64,000 bases of DNA from Mucilaginibacter pedocola (GCF_002013915.1 NZ_MBTF01000034.1:186001-250000), one strand, 5' to 3'. Shown: positions 53,897-61,865, numbered from the stretch's first letter. The notes: a model not told the origin generated them from the sequence alone. A program made the numbers and translations.

Positions 53897-54483
53897 GTAC
53901 CAAAATATTCAAACACGTACAAACCAGCGTAGTGCCGCTGCCTATCGAGAATATAGATACCGACCAGATAATACCGGCCAGGTTTTTAAAGGCCACTACC
54001 CGCGATGGTTTTGGCAACAACCTCTTCCGCGATTGGCGCTTTGATAACGACGGCAACCCGAAAGCAGATTTTGTGCTGAACGAACCTATCTACAGCGGCA
54101 AAATACTGGTGGCTGGCAAAAACTTTGGTTGCGGCAGCAGCCGCGAGCACGCCGCCTGGGCTATTGCCGATTATGGCTTTGATGCTGTAGTAAGCAGCTT
54201 TTTTGCCGATATTTTTAAAGGCAACGCCCTTAACAATGGCTTACTACCCGTACAGGTTAGCGAAGATTTTTTAGCAAAAATATTCGATGCAGTTTATGCC
54301 GATGCTCACGCTGAGGTAGAGATAGACCTGGAAGGCCAGTACATCAAAATAGCCGGCACCGGCGAGCAGGAAAGCTTTGAGGTGAACGCTTACAAAAAAG
54401 CCTGCATGATAAACGGGTACGATGATATCGATTACATCCTCAGCCAAACCGAAAAGATAGAGGAGTTTGAGGAAGCGAGATAG
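53893..54483 (+). CDS. leuD: 3-isopropylmalate dehydratase small subunit
   Basis: The swivelling-domain partner of LeuC, 196 residues. VPLPIENIDTDQIIPARFL near 15-33, and the substrate-recognition segment GKNFGCGSSREHAAWAI near 76-92. Start overlaps the leuC stop by 4 bases. An octamer repeat array follows before the next gene. Confidence 0.98.
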   Translation: MSTKIFKHVQTSVVPLPIENIDTDQIIPARFLKATTRDGFGNNLFRDWRFDNDGNPKADFVLNEPIYSGKILVAGKNFGCGSSREHAAWAIADYGFDAVVSSFFADIFKGNALNNGLLPVQVSEDFLAKIFDAVYADAHAEVEIDLEGQYIKIAGTGEQESFEVNAYKKACMINGYDDIDYILSQTEKIEEFEEAR

Positions 54484-54532
54484 TGAGTGGTAAATAGAGA
54501 GTGGTGAGTGATTAGATATTCTGACCATTCAA

Positions 54533-54564
54533 AATGACTCAATGACCTAATGACTCAATGACAA
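54533..54564 (+). repeat. Octamer tandem array with three mini-ORFs before a methyltransferase
   Basis: Four eight-base units, AATGACTC, AATGACCT, AATGACTC, AATGACAA, follow in phase. Each holds an ATG: 54534 reads M-T-Q-stop, 54542 reads M-T-stop, 54550 reads M-T-Q-stop, and the fourth (54558) is the methyltransferase start. The third mini-ORF ends in TGA overlapping that ATG (ATGA). Confidence 0.75.
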
Positions 54565-55358
54565 CAAATCAAAAAGAGATAAAACGCGAAGGCAAGGGCA
54601 CTGCAAAACTATTCGATGAGCGTAGTTTGGAGATAGATTATGCTACCCTGCCACCGCTGCTGCAACCGGGCTGGAAAGTGTTGGATGTGGGCTGCGGTAC
54701 CGGCGCTATCTCTAAAGGTATTGCATTAGCCGTTGGCGAAGAAGGGCATGTAACGGGTATTGATAACACCGCCTACTTTGTGGAAAGCGGTAACGAAACC
54801 TATGCCGATATCCGCAACCTGAAGTTGGAGCACGCCAGCCTGTATGATTACCAGCCCGAAGAAAAGTTCGATCTGGTAACATCGGCACGTACGCTGCAAT
54901 GGCTGAGCACGCCGCAGAAAGCAGTGGTAAAGCTGAAAACCCTGCTGAAGCCCGAGGGCATATTATCTGTTTTGGATTATAACCACGAGGCATTAGAATG
55001 GCAGCCCGAGCCACCTGCAAGCATGCGTAAGTTTTACGCCACATTTTTGCGCTGGCGTGGAGATGCAGGCATGAACAACCACATTGCCGAAGACCTGCCG
55101 GAGTATTTTGCCGAAGCAGGCTTAAGTGATATAGAAGTATTGGAAGCTAACGAGGTTTACAAAAAAGGTGACGCCAACTTCGAGCACAAAATAGGCATCT
55201 GGTCGTCTGTGGCGCAGATGACGCAGATGGTAGACGAAGGCTACATCAGTAACGAAGACCGCCTGCTGGCTATAGAAGAATATAACAACTGGATAAAAAC
55301 CGACGCGCAACTGATGGTAATGAAACTAAAAGAAGTGCGCGGGATCAATAAAATATAA
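54558..55358 (+). CDS. Class I SAM-dependent methyltransferase in the leu operon
   Basis: A 266-residue methyltransferase (Methyltransf_25/31-like). Motif I KVLDVGCGTGAISKGIA is near 40-56, GIDNTAYFVE near 70, and LVTSARTLQWLSTPQKAVVKL near 105-125. It sits between leuD and leuB in the same direction, 74 bases after leuD. The substrate is unknown; the place in the operon suggests a link to branched-chain metabolism or simply a passenger. It is different in sequence from the second methyltransferase at 56643. Confidence 0.85.
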   Translation: MTTNQKEIKREGKGTAKLFDERSLEIDYATLPPLLQPGWKVLDVGCGTGAISKGIALAVGEEGHVTGIDNTAYFVESGNETYADIRNLKLEHASLYDYQPEEKFDLVTSARTLQWLSTPQKAVVKLKTLLKPEGILSVLDYNHEALEWQPEPPASMRKFYATFLRWRGDAGMNNHIAEDLPEYFAEAGLSDIEVLEANEVYKKGDANFEHKIGIWSSVAQMTQMVDEGYISNEDRLLAIEEYNNWIKTDAQLMVMKLKEVRGINKI

Positions 55359-55369
55359 AAACAAAAAAG

Positions 55370-55394
55370 TCCCCCCTTCAGGGGGTTAGGGGGC
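55370..55394. repeat. Palindromic G/C-run element upstream of leuB
   Basis: TCCCCCCTTCAGGGGG followed by TTAGGGGGCT; CCCCC and GGGGG can pair around TTCA. This is an inverted copy of the element at 48610-48638. Confidence 0.7.
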
Positions 55395-55404
55395 TAAAGA
55401 TTAT

Positions 55405-56481
55405 ATGGGCATTCAAAAACACATCTTAATAATACCGGGCGACGGTATAGGCCCCGAGGTTACCACCTGGGGTAAAGCAGTTTTAGAGAAGATCGGCGAA
55501 AAATACGGCCACGAGTTTACTTTCGACGAGGCACTGATGGGCCACGCAGGTATCGAAGCAACAGGCAGCCCGCTGCCCGATGAAACTTTGGAAAAAGCCA
55601 AAGCCAGCGATGCTATTCTTTTCGGCGCTATCGGCCACATTAAATATGATAACGACCCATCGGCAAAGGTTCGCCCGGAGCAGGGTTTGCTGAAGATACG
55701 CAAAGAGCTTGGCCTGTATGCCAACCTGCGCCCTATTATGCTTTTCGATGAATTATTGGATGCATCGAGCCTGAAACCGGAAATATTAAAAGGTACTGAT
55801 ATTCTTTTCTTCCGCGAATTGACCGGCGACGTATACTTCGGCGAGAAAAAACGCAGCGAAGACCGCAACACCGCATCCGACCTGATGGTTTACAGCCGTT
55901 ACGAGGTTGAGCGCATCGCCATAAAAGCTTACGAAGCAGCAATGGTGCGTGGCAAAAGGTTATGCTCGGTTGATAAAGCCAACGTACTGGAAGCATCGCG
56001 CCTGTGGCGTGAGGTGGTGCAGGAAATTGCCAAACAATATCCCGAAGTAGAAACCGAGCACATGTTTATTGATAACGCGGCCATGCAACTGGTTAAAAAC
56101 CCTAAAAAGTTTGATGTGGTATTAACCGCTAACCTTTTCGGCGATATCCTTACAGATGAGGCCTCGCAAATTGCGGGCTCTATGGGTATGCTGGCTTCAG
56201 CTTCAGTTGGCGATGGTACGGGCTTCTTCGAGCCTATCCATGGTTCGGCACATGATATTGCAGGACGAGACAAAGCTAACCCGCTGGCCTCTATCCTATC
56301 GGTTGCCTTGATGCTGGAAATTAGCTTCGGCCTGAAAGATGAAGCAAAAGCCATTACCGATGCTATAGACAAGGCACTAAAAGACGGCTACCGCACCGGC
56401 GACATTGCCGATGCCCAAACCGACAAAGCCAAAATATTAGGCACAACCGCCATGGGCGAAAAGGTGTTGAGCTACTTGTAG
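55405..56481 (+). CDS. leuB: 3-isopropylmalate dehydrogenase
   Basis: NAD-dependent oxidative decarboxylase giving 4-methyl-2-oxopentanoate. 358 residues. IIPGDGIGPEVT near 9-20, LLKIRKELGLYANLRP near 95-110 (substrate Arg residues), RELTGDVYFGEKKR near 138-151, and the C-terminal EPIHGSAHDIAGRDKANP near 276-293 with the NAD-binding residues. Lies between the two methyltransferase genes. Confidence 0.98.
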   Translation: MGIQKHILIIPGDGIGPEVTTWGKAVLEKIGEKYGHEFTFDEALMGHAGIEATGSPLPDETLEKAKASDAILFGAIGHIKYDNDPSAKVRPEQGLLKIRKELGLYANLRPIMLFDELLDASSLKPEILKGTDILFFRELTGDVYFGEKKRSEDRNTASDLMVYSRYEVERIAIKAYEAAMVRGKRLCSVDKANVLEASRLWREVVQEIAKQYPEVETEHMFIDNAAMQLVKNPKKFDVVLTANLFGDILTDEASQIAGSMGMLASASVGDGTGFFEPIHGSAHDIAGRDKANPLASILSVALMLEISFGLKDEAKAITDAIDKALKDGYRTGDIADAQTDKAKILGTTAMGEKVLSYL

Positions 56482-56495
56482 GCGAAGCCCCCAAG

Positions 56496-56522
56496 CCTCC
56501 GCTGGTTAGCGGAGGAGCTTTT
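56496..56522 (+). terminator. Hairpin after leuB
   Basis: CCTCCGCT (56496-56503) pairs perfectly with AGCGGAGG (56508-56515) around GGTT, followed by AGCTTTT. The T tract is short, so it may only attenuate read-through into the genes downstream. Confidence 0.45.
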
Positions 56523-56556
56523 GAGAGGCAAGACTATTAGAAATCAAGAACCAAGA

Positions 56557-56635
56557 AAAATCGGTGGAATCATCGCTGAATCGGTGGAATCCCCCCAAAT
56601 AAAATCGGTGGAATCAATCCCCATCGGTGTAATCA
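56557..56635. repeat. AATCGGTGGAATCA-type repeats upstream of the second methyltransferase
   Basis: Four copies near 56558-56572, 56578-56592, 56602-56616 and 56621-56635 (the last GGTGTAATCA). The array ends 7 bases before the ATG at 56643, as before ilvB and ilvC. Confidence 0.85.
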
Positions 56636-56642
56636 AAAAAAT

Positions 56643-57401
56643 ATGAAATGGAACGCTGAATTATACGACGACAAACACTCCTTCGTGTTTCAATACGGAG
56701 AGAACGTGTTGGAACTGCTGGACGTTGCGCCGGGCCAGCGTGTTCTTGATCTGGGTTGTGGTACCGGCTACTTAACCAGCCAGATACAACAAAAAGGCGC
56801 GCAGGTTACGGGTATTGATGCCTCGCCCGATATGATAGCTAAAGCGCAGGCAACCTACCCCGAGGTAGATTTTTTTGTGAAGGATGGTACCGATTTTCAT
56901 TTCGATGAAAAATTTGATGCGGTATTCTCTAACGCTACCCTGCATTGGATAAAAAATGCAGATGCGGCCATTAAATGCGTTTACGATGCGCTTAAACCCG
57001 GCGGCCGCTTTGTTGCCGAAATGGGTGGCAAAGGCAACGTACAAAAACTAATAGCCGCCACCCGCCAGGTATTGCGCAAACACGGCTACAACCGCCAGGC
57101 CGAAACCGAAGTATGGTACTTCCCGTCGCTGGCAGAGTACACCAGCCGTTTAGAAGCACAGGGCTTCCGCGTAGCTTTTGCGTCGCACTTTGATCGTAAA
57201 ACACCGCTGCAGGATGGCGACGAAGGCGTGGCCAAATGGATAACCATGTTTGCCCCGCTATATTTGCTGGGCATACCGCAAAGCGAAAAACAGGAGCTGT
57301 TAAAAGAAATAACTACCTTGCTTGAACCGGCTTATAACGAGAACGGGCAATGGTATGCCGATTACGTACGTTTAAGATTTATAGCAGTAAAAGAGATTTG
57401 A
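56643..57401 (+). CDS. Tam-like class I SAM methyltransferase in the leu operon
   Basis: A 252-residue methyltransferase resembling the trans-aconitate methyltransferase (Tam) group. The N terminus MKWNAELYDDKHSFVFQYGE is typical of that group; motif I RVLDLGCGTGYLTSQI is near 33-48, VTGIDASPDMIAKAQ near 56, and FDAVFSNATLHWIKNADAAI near 93-112. Yeast Tmt1, of related function, methylates trans-aconitate and also 3-isopropylmalate, a leucine intermediate, so location between leuB and leuA is suggestive. Bacterial substrate here is unproven. Confidence 0.85.
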   Translation: MKWNAELYDDKHSFVFQYGENVLELLDVAPGQRVLDLGCGTGYLTSQIQQKGAQVTGIDASPDMIAKAQATYPEVDFFVKDGTDFHFDEKFDAVFSNATLHWIKNADAAIKCVYDALKPGGRFVAEMGGKGNVQKLIAATRQVLRKHGYNRQAETEVWYFPSLAEYTSRLEAQGFRVAFASHFDRKTPLQDGDEGVAKWITMFAPLYLLGIPQSEKQELLKEITTLLEPAYNENGQWYADYVRLRFIAVKEI

Positions 57402-57539
57402 GTATTGCGATGTGAGATATGAGATTTCGCCCCCAAACTCAATTGAAATAATAAAATAATAAAACCGATGCAGGATCTGAGATCGGCAGGCTTCAAAGAG
57501 TCTCCTATCGCAGATCTAACATCTCAAATCTAAGAGTAT
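57402..57539. repeat. leuA upstream spacer with heptad-like inverted words
   Basis: The left side reads GATGTGA, GATATGA, GATTTCG (about 57409-57429); the right side (about 57510-57537) in reverse complement reads AGATTTG, AGATGTT, AGATCTG. The arms are partly complementary. The middle is A-rich (57440-57465) with nothing I recognise. Confidence 0.6.
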
Positions 57540-58706
57540 ATGTTACACGATCCCAACCGCGTTTATGTTTTTGATACCACGCTTCGCGATGGCGAGCAGG
57601 TACCGGGCTGCCAGTTAACAACACCCGAAAAAGTTGAAATTGCCCGCGAGCTGGAACTGCTGGGCGTGGATATTATAGAGGCAGGCTTTCCGGTAAGCAG
57701 CCCCGGCGATTTTATGAGCGTGGTAGAAATATCAAAAGCTGTAAAAGAGCCCACCGTTTGCGCCCTTACCCGCGCCAACAAAATGGATATCGATGTTGCG
57801 GTAGAGTCGCTGAAGTATGCAAAACATCCTCGTATTCATACCGGTATTGGCTCGTCGGATATGCATATTAAGCATAAGTTCAACAGTACCCGCGAGGAGA
57901 TATTAGAACGCGCTGTAGATGCCGTTAAATACGCCAAGAAGTCGGTAGAAGATATTGAGTTCTATGCCGAAGATGCCGGCCGTGCGGATGTGGTTTACCT
58001 GGCGCAAATGGTTGAAGCCGTTATTGCTGCCGGTGCTACGGTAGTAAATATCCCTGATACCAACGGCTACTGCCTGCCCGACCAGTACGGAGCGAAGATC
58101 AAATTCCTTAAGGAGAACGTAAAGAATATTGATAAGGCTATTATTTCGGTACACTGCCATAACGACCTTGGTTTGGCTACCGCTAACTCTATCGCCGGTT
58201 TACAAAACGGTGCCCGCCAGATAGAAGGTACCATTAACGGTATTGGCGAACGTGCCGGTAACACCGCCATTGAAGAGGTAGTGATGATCCTGAAAACACA
58301 CCAGGTATTGGGCTTACATACCAATATCGATTCGAAGAAATTCTTCGAGTTGAGCCACATGATACGTACGCAAATGCGTATGCCGGTACAGCCTAACAAA
58401 GCTATTGTGGGTGCCAACGCCTTCGCACACAGCTCGGGCATTCACCAGGACGGCTTCCTGAAAATGCGTGAGAATTACGAGATTATTCGCCCGGAAGATG
58501 TGGGCTTCCCAAGCGCAACTATTGTGTTGACCGCCCGCAGCGGCCGCCATGCTTTAAAATTCCATTTGGAAAGGCTTGGCCACAAATTAGATAAAGACGA
58601 ACTATACGAAGCGTATAAACGCTTTTTAACACTGGCCGATGCCAAGCTCGACATAAACGATGATGACTTGCAGCAACTGATGGCAGAACCACTGGTAAAG
58701 AACTAA
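57540..58706 (+). CDS. leuA: 2-isopropylmalate synthase, short form
   Basis: First committed step of leucine synthesis, condensing acetyl-CoA with 2-oxoisovalerate. The 388-residue protein has the catalytic DTTLRDGEQVPG near 11-22, the metal-binding HCHNDLGLA near 202-210 and GTINGIGERAGN near 227-238. It ends soon after the catalytic and linker domains; the C-terminal allosteric domain that senses leucine in the roughly 520-residue LeuA is missing. Function as LeuA (not homocitrate synthase) is supported by the operon. ilvA starts 4 bases later. Confidence 0.94.
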   Translation: MLHDPNRVYVFDTTLRDGEQVPGCQLTTPEKVEIARELELLGVDIIEAGFPVSSPGDFMSVVEISKAVKEPTVCALTRANKMDIDVAVESLKYAKHPRIHTGIGSSDMHIKHKFNSTREEILERAVDAVKYAKKSVEDIEFYAEDAGRADVVYLAQMVEAVIAAGATVVNIPDTNGYCLPDQYGAKIKFLKENVKNIDKAIISVHCHNDLGLATANSIAGLQNGARQIEGTINGIGERAGNTAIEEVVMILKTHQVLGLHTNIDSKKFFELSHMIRTQMRMPVQPNKAIVGANAFAHSSGIHQDGFLKMRENYEIIRPEDVGFPSATIVLTARSGRHALKFHLERLGHKLDKDELYEAYKRFLTLADAKLDINDDDLQQLMAEPLVKN

Positions 58707-58709
58707 TTA

Positions 58710-59960
58710 ATGGATACCGAAACGCAAAGCCATTTGGATTTTGAAGGGGCATATGAGCGATTGAGTGGTGTGGTAAAACACACACCCTTAGAGCATAACG
58801 AGCGCCTCTCGGCAAAATACGAATGCGAGATATATTTAAAACGCGAAGACCTGCAGGTGGTGCGCTCTTACAAATTAAGGGGCGCCTACAACATGATAAG
58901 CAGGCTGAATACCGAACAACTGAGCCGCGGCGTGGTATGCGCCAGTGCGGGTAACCATGCCCAGGGCGTAGCATTCTCGTGCCGCAAACTGGGCACCAAG
59001 GGCGTAATTTTTATGCCCGAAATTACCCCCAAGCAAAAGGTAAAGCAAACTGAAATGTTCGGCAACGGCAACGTAGAGCTGGTGCTGGTAGGCGACACCT
59101 TTGACGATTGCCTGCGCGAAGCACTTGCCTACACAAAGGAACATAACATGACCTTCATCCCCCCTTTTGATAATGAACAAATTATTGAAGGGCAGGGTAC
59201 GGTAGGCGTAGAAATATTTGAGGCATTGCCTGATGTTGATGCCGTTATTATGCCCGTAGGTGGTGGCGGTTTAGCAGCCGGTGTAGGTACTTACCTGCGC
59301 CAACAAAACCCTGATGTGTTGCTGATAGGTGTTGAACCCGAAGGTGCCCCATCCATGCTTACCGCTATTGAAAAAGGCGAACCCGTTGCCTTAGGCAATA
59401 TCGATCGCTTTGTTGATGGCGCTGCCGTAAAACGCGTGGGCGAAAAAACCTTCCGCGTTTGCCGCGACATATTGGACGATATGCTCACCGTAGCCGAAGG
59501 CAAGGTTTGCACAACCATACTAAAGCTTTACAACGAAGATGCCATTGTGGTAGAACCGGCCGGTGCCTTATCGGTAGCTGCGCTGGATGCGGTAAAAGAC
59601 CAAATAAAAGGCAAAAATGTAGTTTGTATCGTTAGCGGTGGCAATAACGACATCGAGCGCATGGCAGAGATAAAAGAAAGGTCGCTGCTGTATGAGGGAC
59701 TGAAGCATTACTTCATCGTCCGTTTCCCGCAACGCCCTGGTGCTCTGAAGTTATTTGTAACCAATGTGCTTGGCCCCGGTGATGATATCACCCGTTTCGA
59801 ATTCATCAAAAAAACGGCTAAAGAGAATGGGCCTGCACTGGTAGGTATTGAGCTTAGCAATGCCGGTGATTATGATGCTTTACTGAAACGCATGGAAGAG
59901 AACCGTTTTGAGGTAATTGAGATAAATAAGGACGCAACCTTGTTTGAGTATTTGGTGTAA
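58710..59960 (+). CDS. ilvA: Threonine ammonia-lyase (threonine deaminase), biosynthetic
   Basis: PLP enzyme converting threonine to 2-oxobutanoate, the first step of isoleucine synthesis. 416 residues. The PLP lysine is in VRSYKLRGAYN near 50-60, the phosphate loop is PVGGGGLAAG near 180-189, and SGGNNDIERM is near 309-318. A single C-terminal ACT-like domain (about 329-416; FIVRFPQRPGALKLFV) is present, against two in E. coli IlvA. Last gene of the operon before a strong terminator. Confidence 0.95.
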   Translation: MDTETQSHLDFEGAYERLSGVVKHTPLEHNERLSAKYECEIYLKREDLQVVRSYKLRGAYNMISRLNTEQLSRGVVCASAGNHAQGVAFSCRKLGTKGVIFMPEITPKQKVKQTEMFGNGNVELVLVGDTFDDCLREALAYTKEHNMTFIPPFDNEQIIEGQGTVGVEIFEALPDVDAVIMPVGGGGLAAGVGTYLRQQNPDVLLIGVEPEGAPSMLTAIEKGEPVALGNIDRFVDGAAVKRVGEKTFRVCRDILDDMLTVAEGKVCTTILKLYNEDAIVVEPAGALSVAALDAVKDQIKGKNVVCIVSGGNNDIERMAEIKERSLLYEGLKHYFIVRFPQRPGALKLFVTNVLGPGDDITRFEFIKKTAKENGPALVGIELSNAGDYDALLKRMEENRFEVIEINKDATLFEYLV

Positions 59961-60017
59961 GATTTATTTTAACCGCGGAGAAAGCAGAGGTTACGCGGAG
60001 GTTCACAGAGATTTTTA

Positions 60018-60047
60018 AGAGACGCGATGGCACGCGTCTCTTTTTTT
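60018..60047 (+). terminator. Intrinsic terminator of the ilv-leu operon
   Basis: AGAGACGCG (60018-60026) pairs perfectly with CGCGTCTCT (60033-60041) around a 6-base loop, followed by a T run to 60047. Just upstream (59972-60010) lies a CGGAGAAAGCAGAGGTTACG-type repetitive stretch common in Bacteroidota. Confidence 0.92.
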
Positions 60048-60066
60048 ATGCCCATATATCCCACTT

Positions 60067-60233
60067 TGTCATTGCGAGGAGCAGCGCAGGAATCGTGCGG
60101 GAGAGCGACGTGGCAATCTCGTTATAAAGCATTACCGCAATGTATCACCGTCTACTTTGCACACTTCAATGTCCTATGAGATTGCCACGTCGCGCCCTCT
60201 CTCTACCCAGTCCTTCTGCTCCTCGCAATGACA
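60067..60233. repeat. 167-base inverted-repeat element (REP/MITE-like)
   Basis: The ends TGTCATTGCGAGGAGCAG (60067-60084) and CTGCTCCTCGCAATGACA (60216-60233) are perfect 18-base inverted repeats. Internal arms GCGACGTGGCAATCTC (60105-60120) and GAGATTGCCACGTCGC (60178-60193) are a perfect 16-base pair. No coding capacity. CATTGCGAGGAnC...GGCAATCTC palindromes are dispersed in many bacterial genomes. It fills the convergent ilvA-crtI gap (59961-60316) together with the terminator; 60234-60316 shows nothing else I can name. Confidence 0.88.
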
Positions 60234-60316
60234 TAGTTTGTTATTTAACCGCTCATTGCTCACGCAAGCTTCCCCGCTTGTAGGCCGCATGCAAGGTAAT
60301 CAACATGCAGATCAGC

Positions 60317-61795
60317 CTACTCCCCCATCATCTTCATTGCTTCCATCGCCGCAACCTGCCCCGATATCAGCGCAGGCGGCACACCCGGACCAGGAACGGT
60401 TAGCTGACCTGTGTAAAGCATATTCTTCACATGCTTGGCCCGCATAGAGGGTTTAAAAAACGCGGTTTGGGCGAGGGTATTGGCTAAACCGTAAGCATTG
60501 CCCTTAAAAGAATGATAATCGGCTTTGAAATTATCCATGGCGTAGCTGCGTTTTACTACTATACTATCGCGCAGGGGTTGGCCGGTCACCTGCTCAAATC
60601 GGTCTACCATTATATCAAAGTATTTTTCGCGCAGGGCATCGCTATCCTGTAAACCCGGAGCCAGTGGCATTAAAAAGAAAAGGTTTTCGCATCCTTCGGG
60701 AGCCGCACCCGGGTCGGTTTTAGATGTGCAGCAAACGTAGAATAGCGGCTTGGTGGGCCATTGCGGATCGGTGTATATCTCGTTGGCGTGTTGCTCAAAG
60801 TCCTCATCAAAAAATAAGTTATGATGCTGAATACCCTCTATTTTTTTATTCGTGCCGATGTAAAATAATAAGCTGGATGGCGACATTACACGGCTATCCC
60901 AATACTTTTCGGTGTAGTTGCGATGCGGTTGATCAAGCAGATGCTGGTCGCCGTGGTTGTAGTCGGCACCGGTTATTACAAAGTCGGCTTTTATATCACC
61001 TTGCGTGGTTTGGATGGTGTTTACCTGCTTGCCGGCTACTTCTATTTTGGTTACTTCGGTATTCAGCCTGATATCCACACCATAACTCTCGGCAATGCTA
61101 ACCATGGCTTTTACAATTTCATTCATGCCACCCATAGGGTACCAGGTGCCGAAGGCAAGGTCGGCGTAGTTCATCATGCTGTACATGGCTGGCGTATCCT
61201 GCGGGCGGGCACCAAGAAACAGCACCGGGAATTCAAGTAGTTTGATCAGCTTCGGGTTTTTGAAATATTGGCGTACATGCTTACTCATATTGGTAAGCAA
61301 TTGCATACTAAAGCTTTTGCGGATGAGGTTAAGATCAATAAACTCGGTAATAGAATGCGAGGGGCGAAACACATATTCCCCCATGCCCACTTTGTACTTA
61401 TAGGCGGCCTGCTCTAAAAACTGTTTCAGGCCCTTGCTGCTGCCCGGTTCAATACTTTCGAACAAGGCTTCCAATTCAACCATTTCTGCAGGGACATCCA
61501 GTGTATCATCCTTACCGAAATAAACACGATAGCCCGGGTCGAGGCGTTTCAGGTTGTAAAAGTCGGACGGCTTTTTGCCGAACAGGGCGAAAAAGTTTTC
61601 GAAAACATCGGGCATCCAATACCAACTTGGGCCCATATCAAACTTAAATCCATCCTTTTCCCATATACGGGCGCGCCCGCCGGGCTGGTCGTTCTTCTCT
61701 ACAATGGTGACCTTATATCCCTCTTTTGCCAGCACACATGCCGAAGCCAAGCCTGCAAAACCTGCCCCTATTACTACAATTTGCTTATTCTTCAT
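60317..61795 (-). CDS. crtI: Phytoene desaturase (CrtI-type)
   Basis: FAD-dependent desaturase converting phytoene to lycopene (or neurosporene). The ATG at 61795 gives MKNKQIVVIGAGFAGLASAC with the Rossmann GxGxxG at the very start; a longer in-frame start at 61948 would run across crtB's promoter and is rejected. 492 residues. GGRARIWEKDGFKFDMGPSW near 42-61 and the C-terminal FAD segment YTGQLTVPGPGVPPALISGQ near 462-481 are hallmarks. Divergent from crtB, with which it forms the carotenoid locus. Confidence 0.96.
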   Translation of the reverse strand: MKNKQIVVIGAGFAGLASACVLAKEGYKVTIVEKNDQPGGRARIWEKDGFKFDMGPSWYWMPDVFENFFALFGKKPSDFYNLKRLDPGYRVYFGKDDTLDVPAEMVELEALFESIEPGSSKGLKQFLEQAAYKYKVGMGEYVFRPSHSITEFIDLNLIRKSFSMQLLTNMSKHVRQYFKNPKLIKLLEFPVLFLGARPQDTPAMYSMMNYADLAFGTWYPMGGMNEIVKAMVSIAESYGVDIRLNTEVTKIEVAGKQVNTIQTTQGDIKADFVITGADYNHGDQHLLDQPHRNYTEKYWDSRVMSPSSLLFYIGTNKKIEGIQHHNLFFDEDFEQHANEIYTDPQWPTKPLFYVCCTSKTDPGAAPEGCENLFFLMPLAPGLQDSDALREKYFDIMVDRFEQVTGQPLRDSIVVKRSYAMDNFKADYHSFKGNAYGLANTLAQTAFFKPSMRAKHVKNMLYTGQLTVPGPGVPPALISGQVAAMEAMKMMGE

Positions 61796-61802
61796 CCGAA
61801 AC

Positions 61803-61810
61803 CAAATGTA
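61803..61810 (-). promoter_or_regulatory. -7 element (TACATTTG) of crtI
   Basis: On the minus strand TACATTTG matches TAnnTTTG and ends 7 bases before the crtI ATG. A TTTTTG lies 16 bases upstream and a TTG 22 bases upstream. The transcript would have almost no leader. Confidence 0.6.
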
Positions 61811-61851
61811 AACATTACTACGCGGGCAAAAACAATACGCCGTTGGTTTTG

Positions 61852-61859
61852 TACATTTG
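61852..61859 (+). promoter_or_regulatory. -7 element (TACATTTG) of crtB
   Basis: The same TACATTTG word as for crtI, in the opposite direction, ending 6 bases before the crtB ATG at 61866. The two start regions mirror each other across the 70-base spacer. Confidence 0.6.
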
Positions 61860-61865
61860 AGGGAA

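Noticed and set aside
54558..57401. The two methyltransferases in the leu operon considered as a recent duplication
   Set aside because: They share only motif I; N termini, lengths and other motifs differ, so they are separate families.
60238..60447. Plus-strand frame overlapping the crtI 3' end
   Set aside because: Low-complexity Pro/Ser/Gln content, antisense to the conserved FAD segment of CrtI, no start context.
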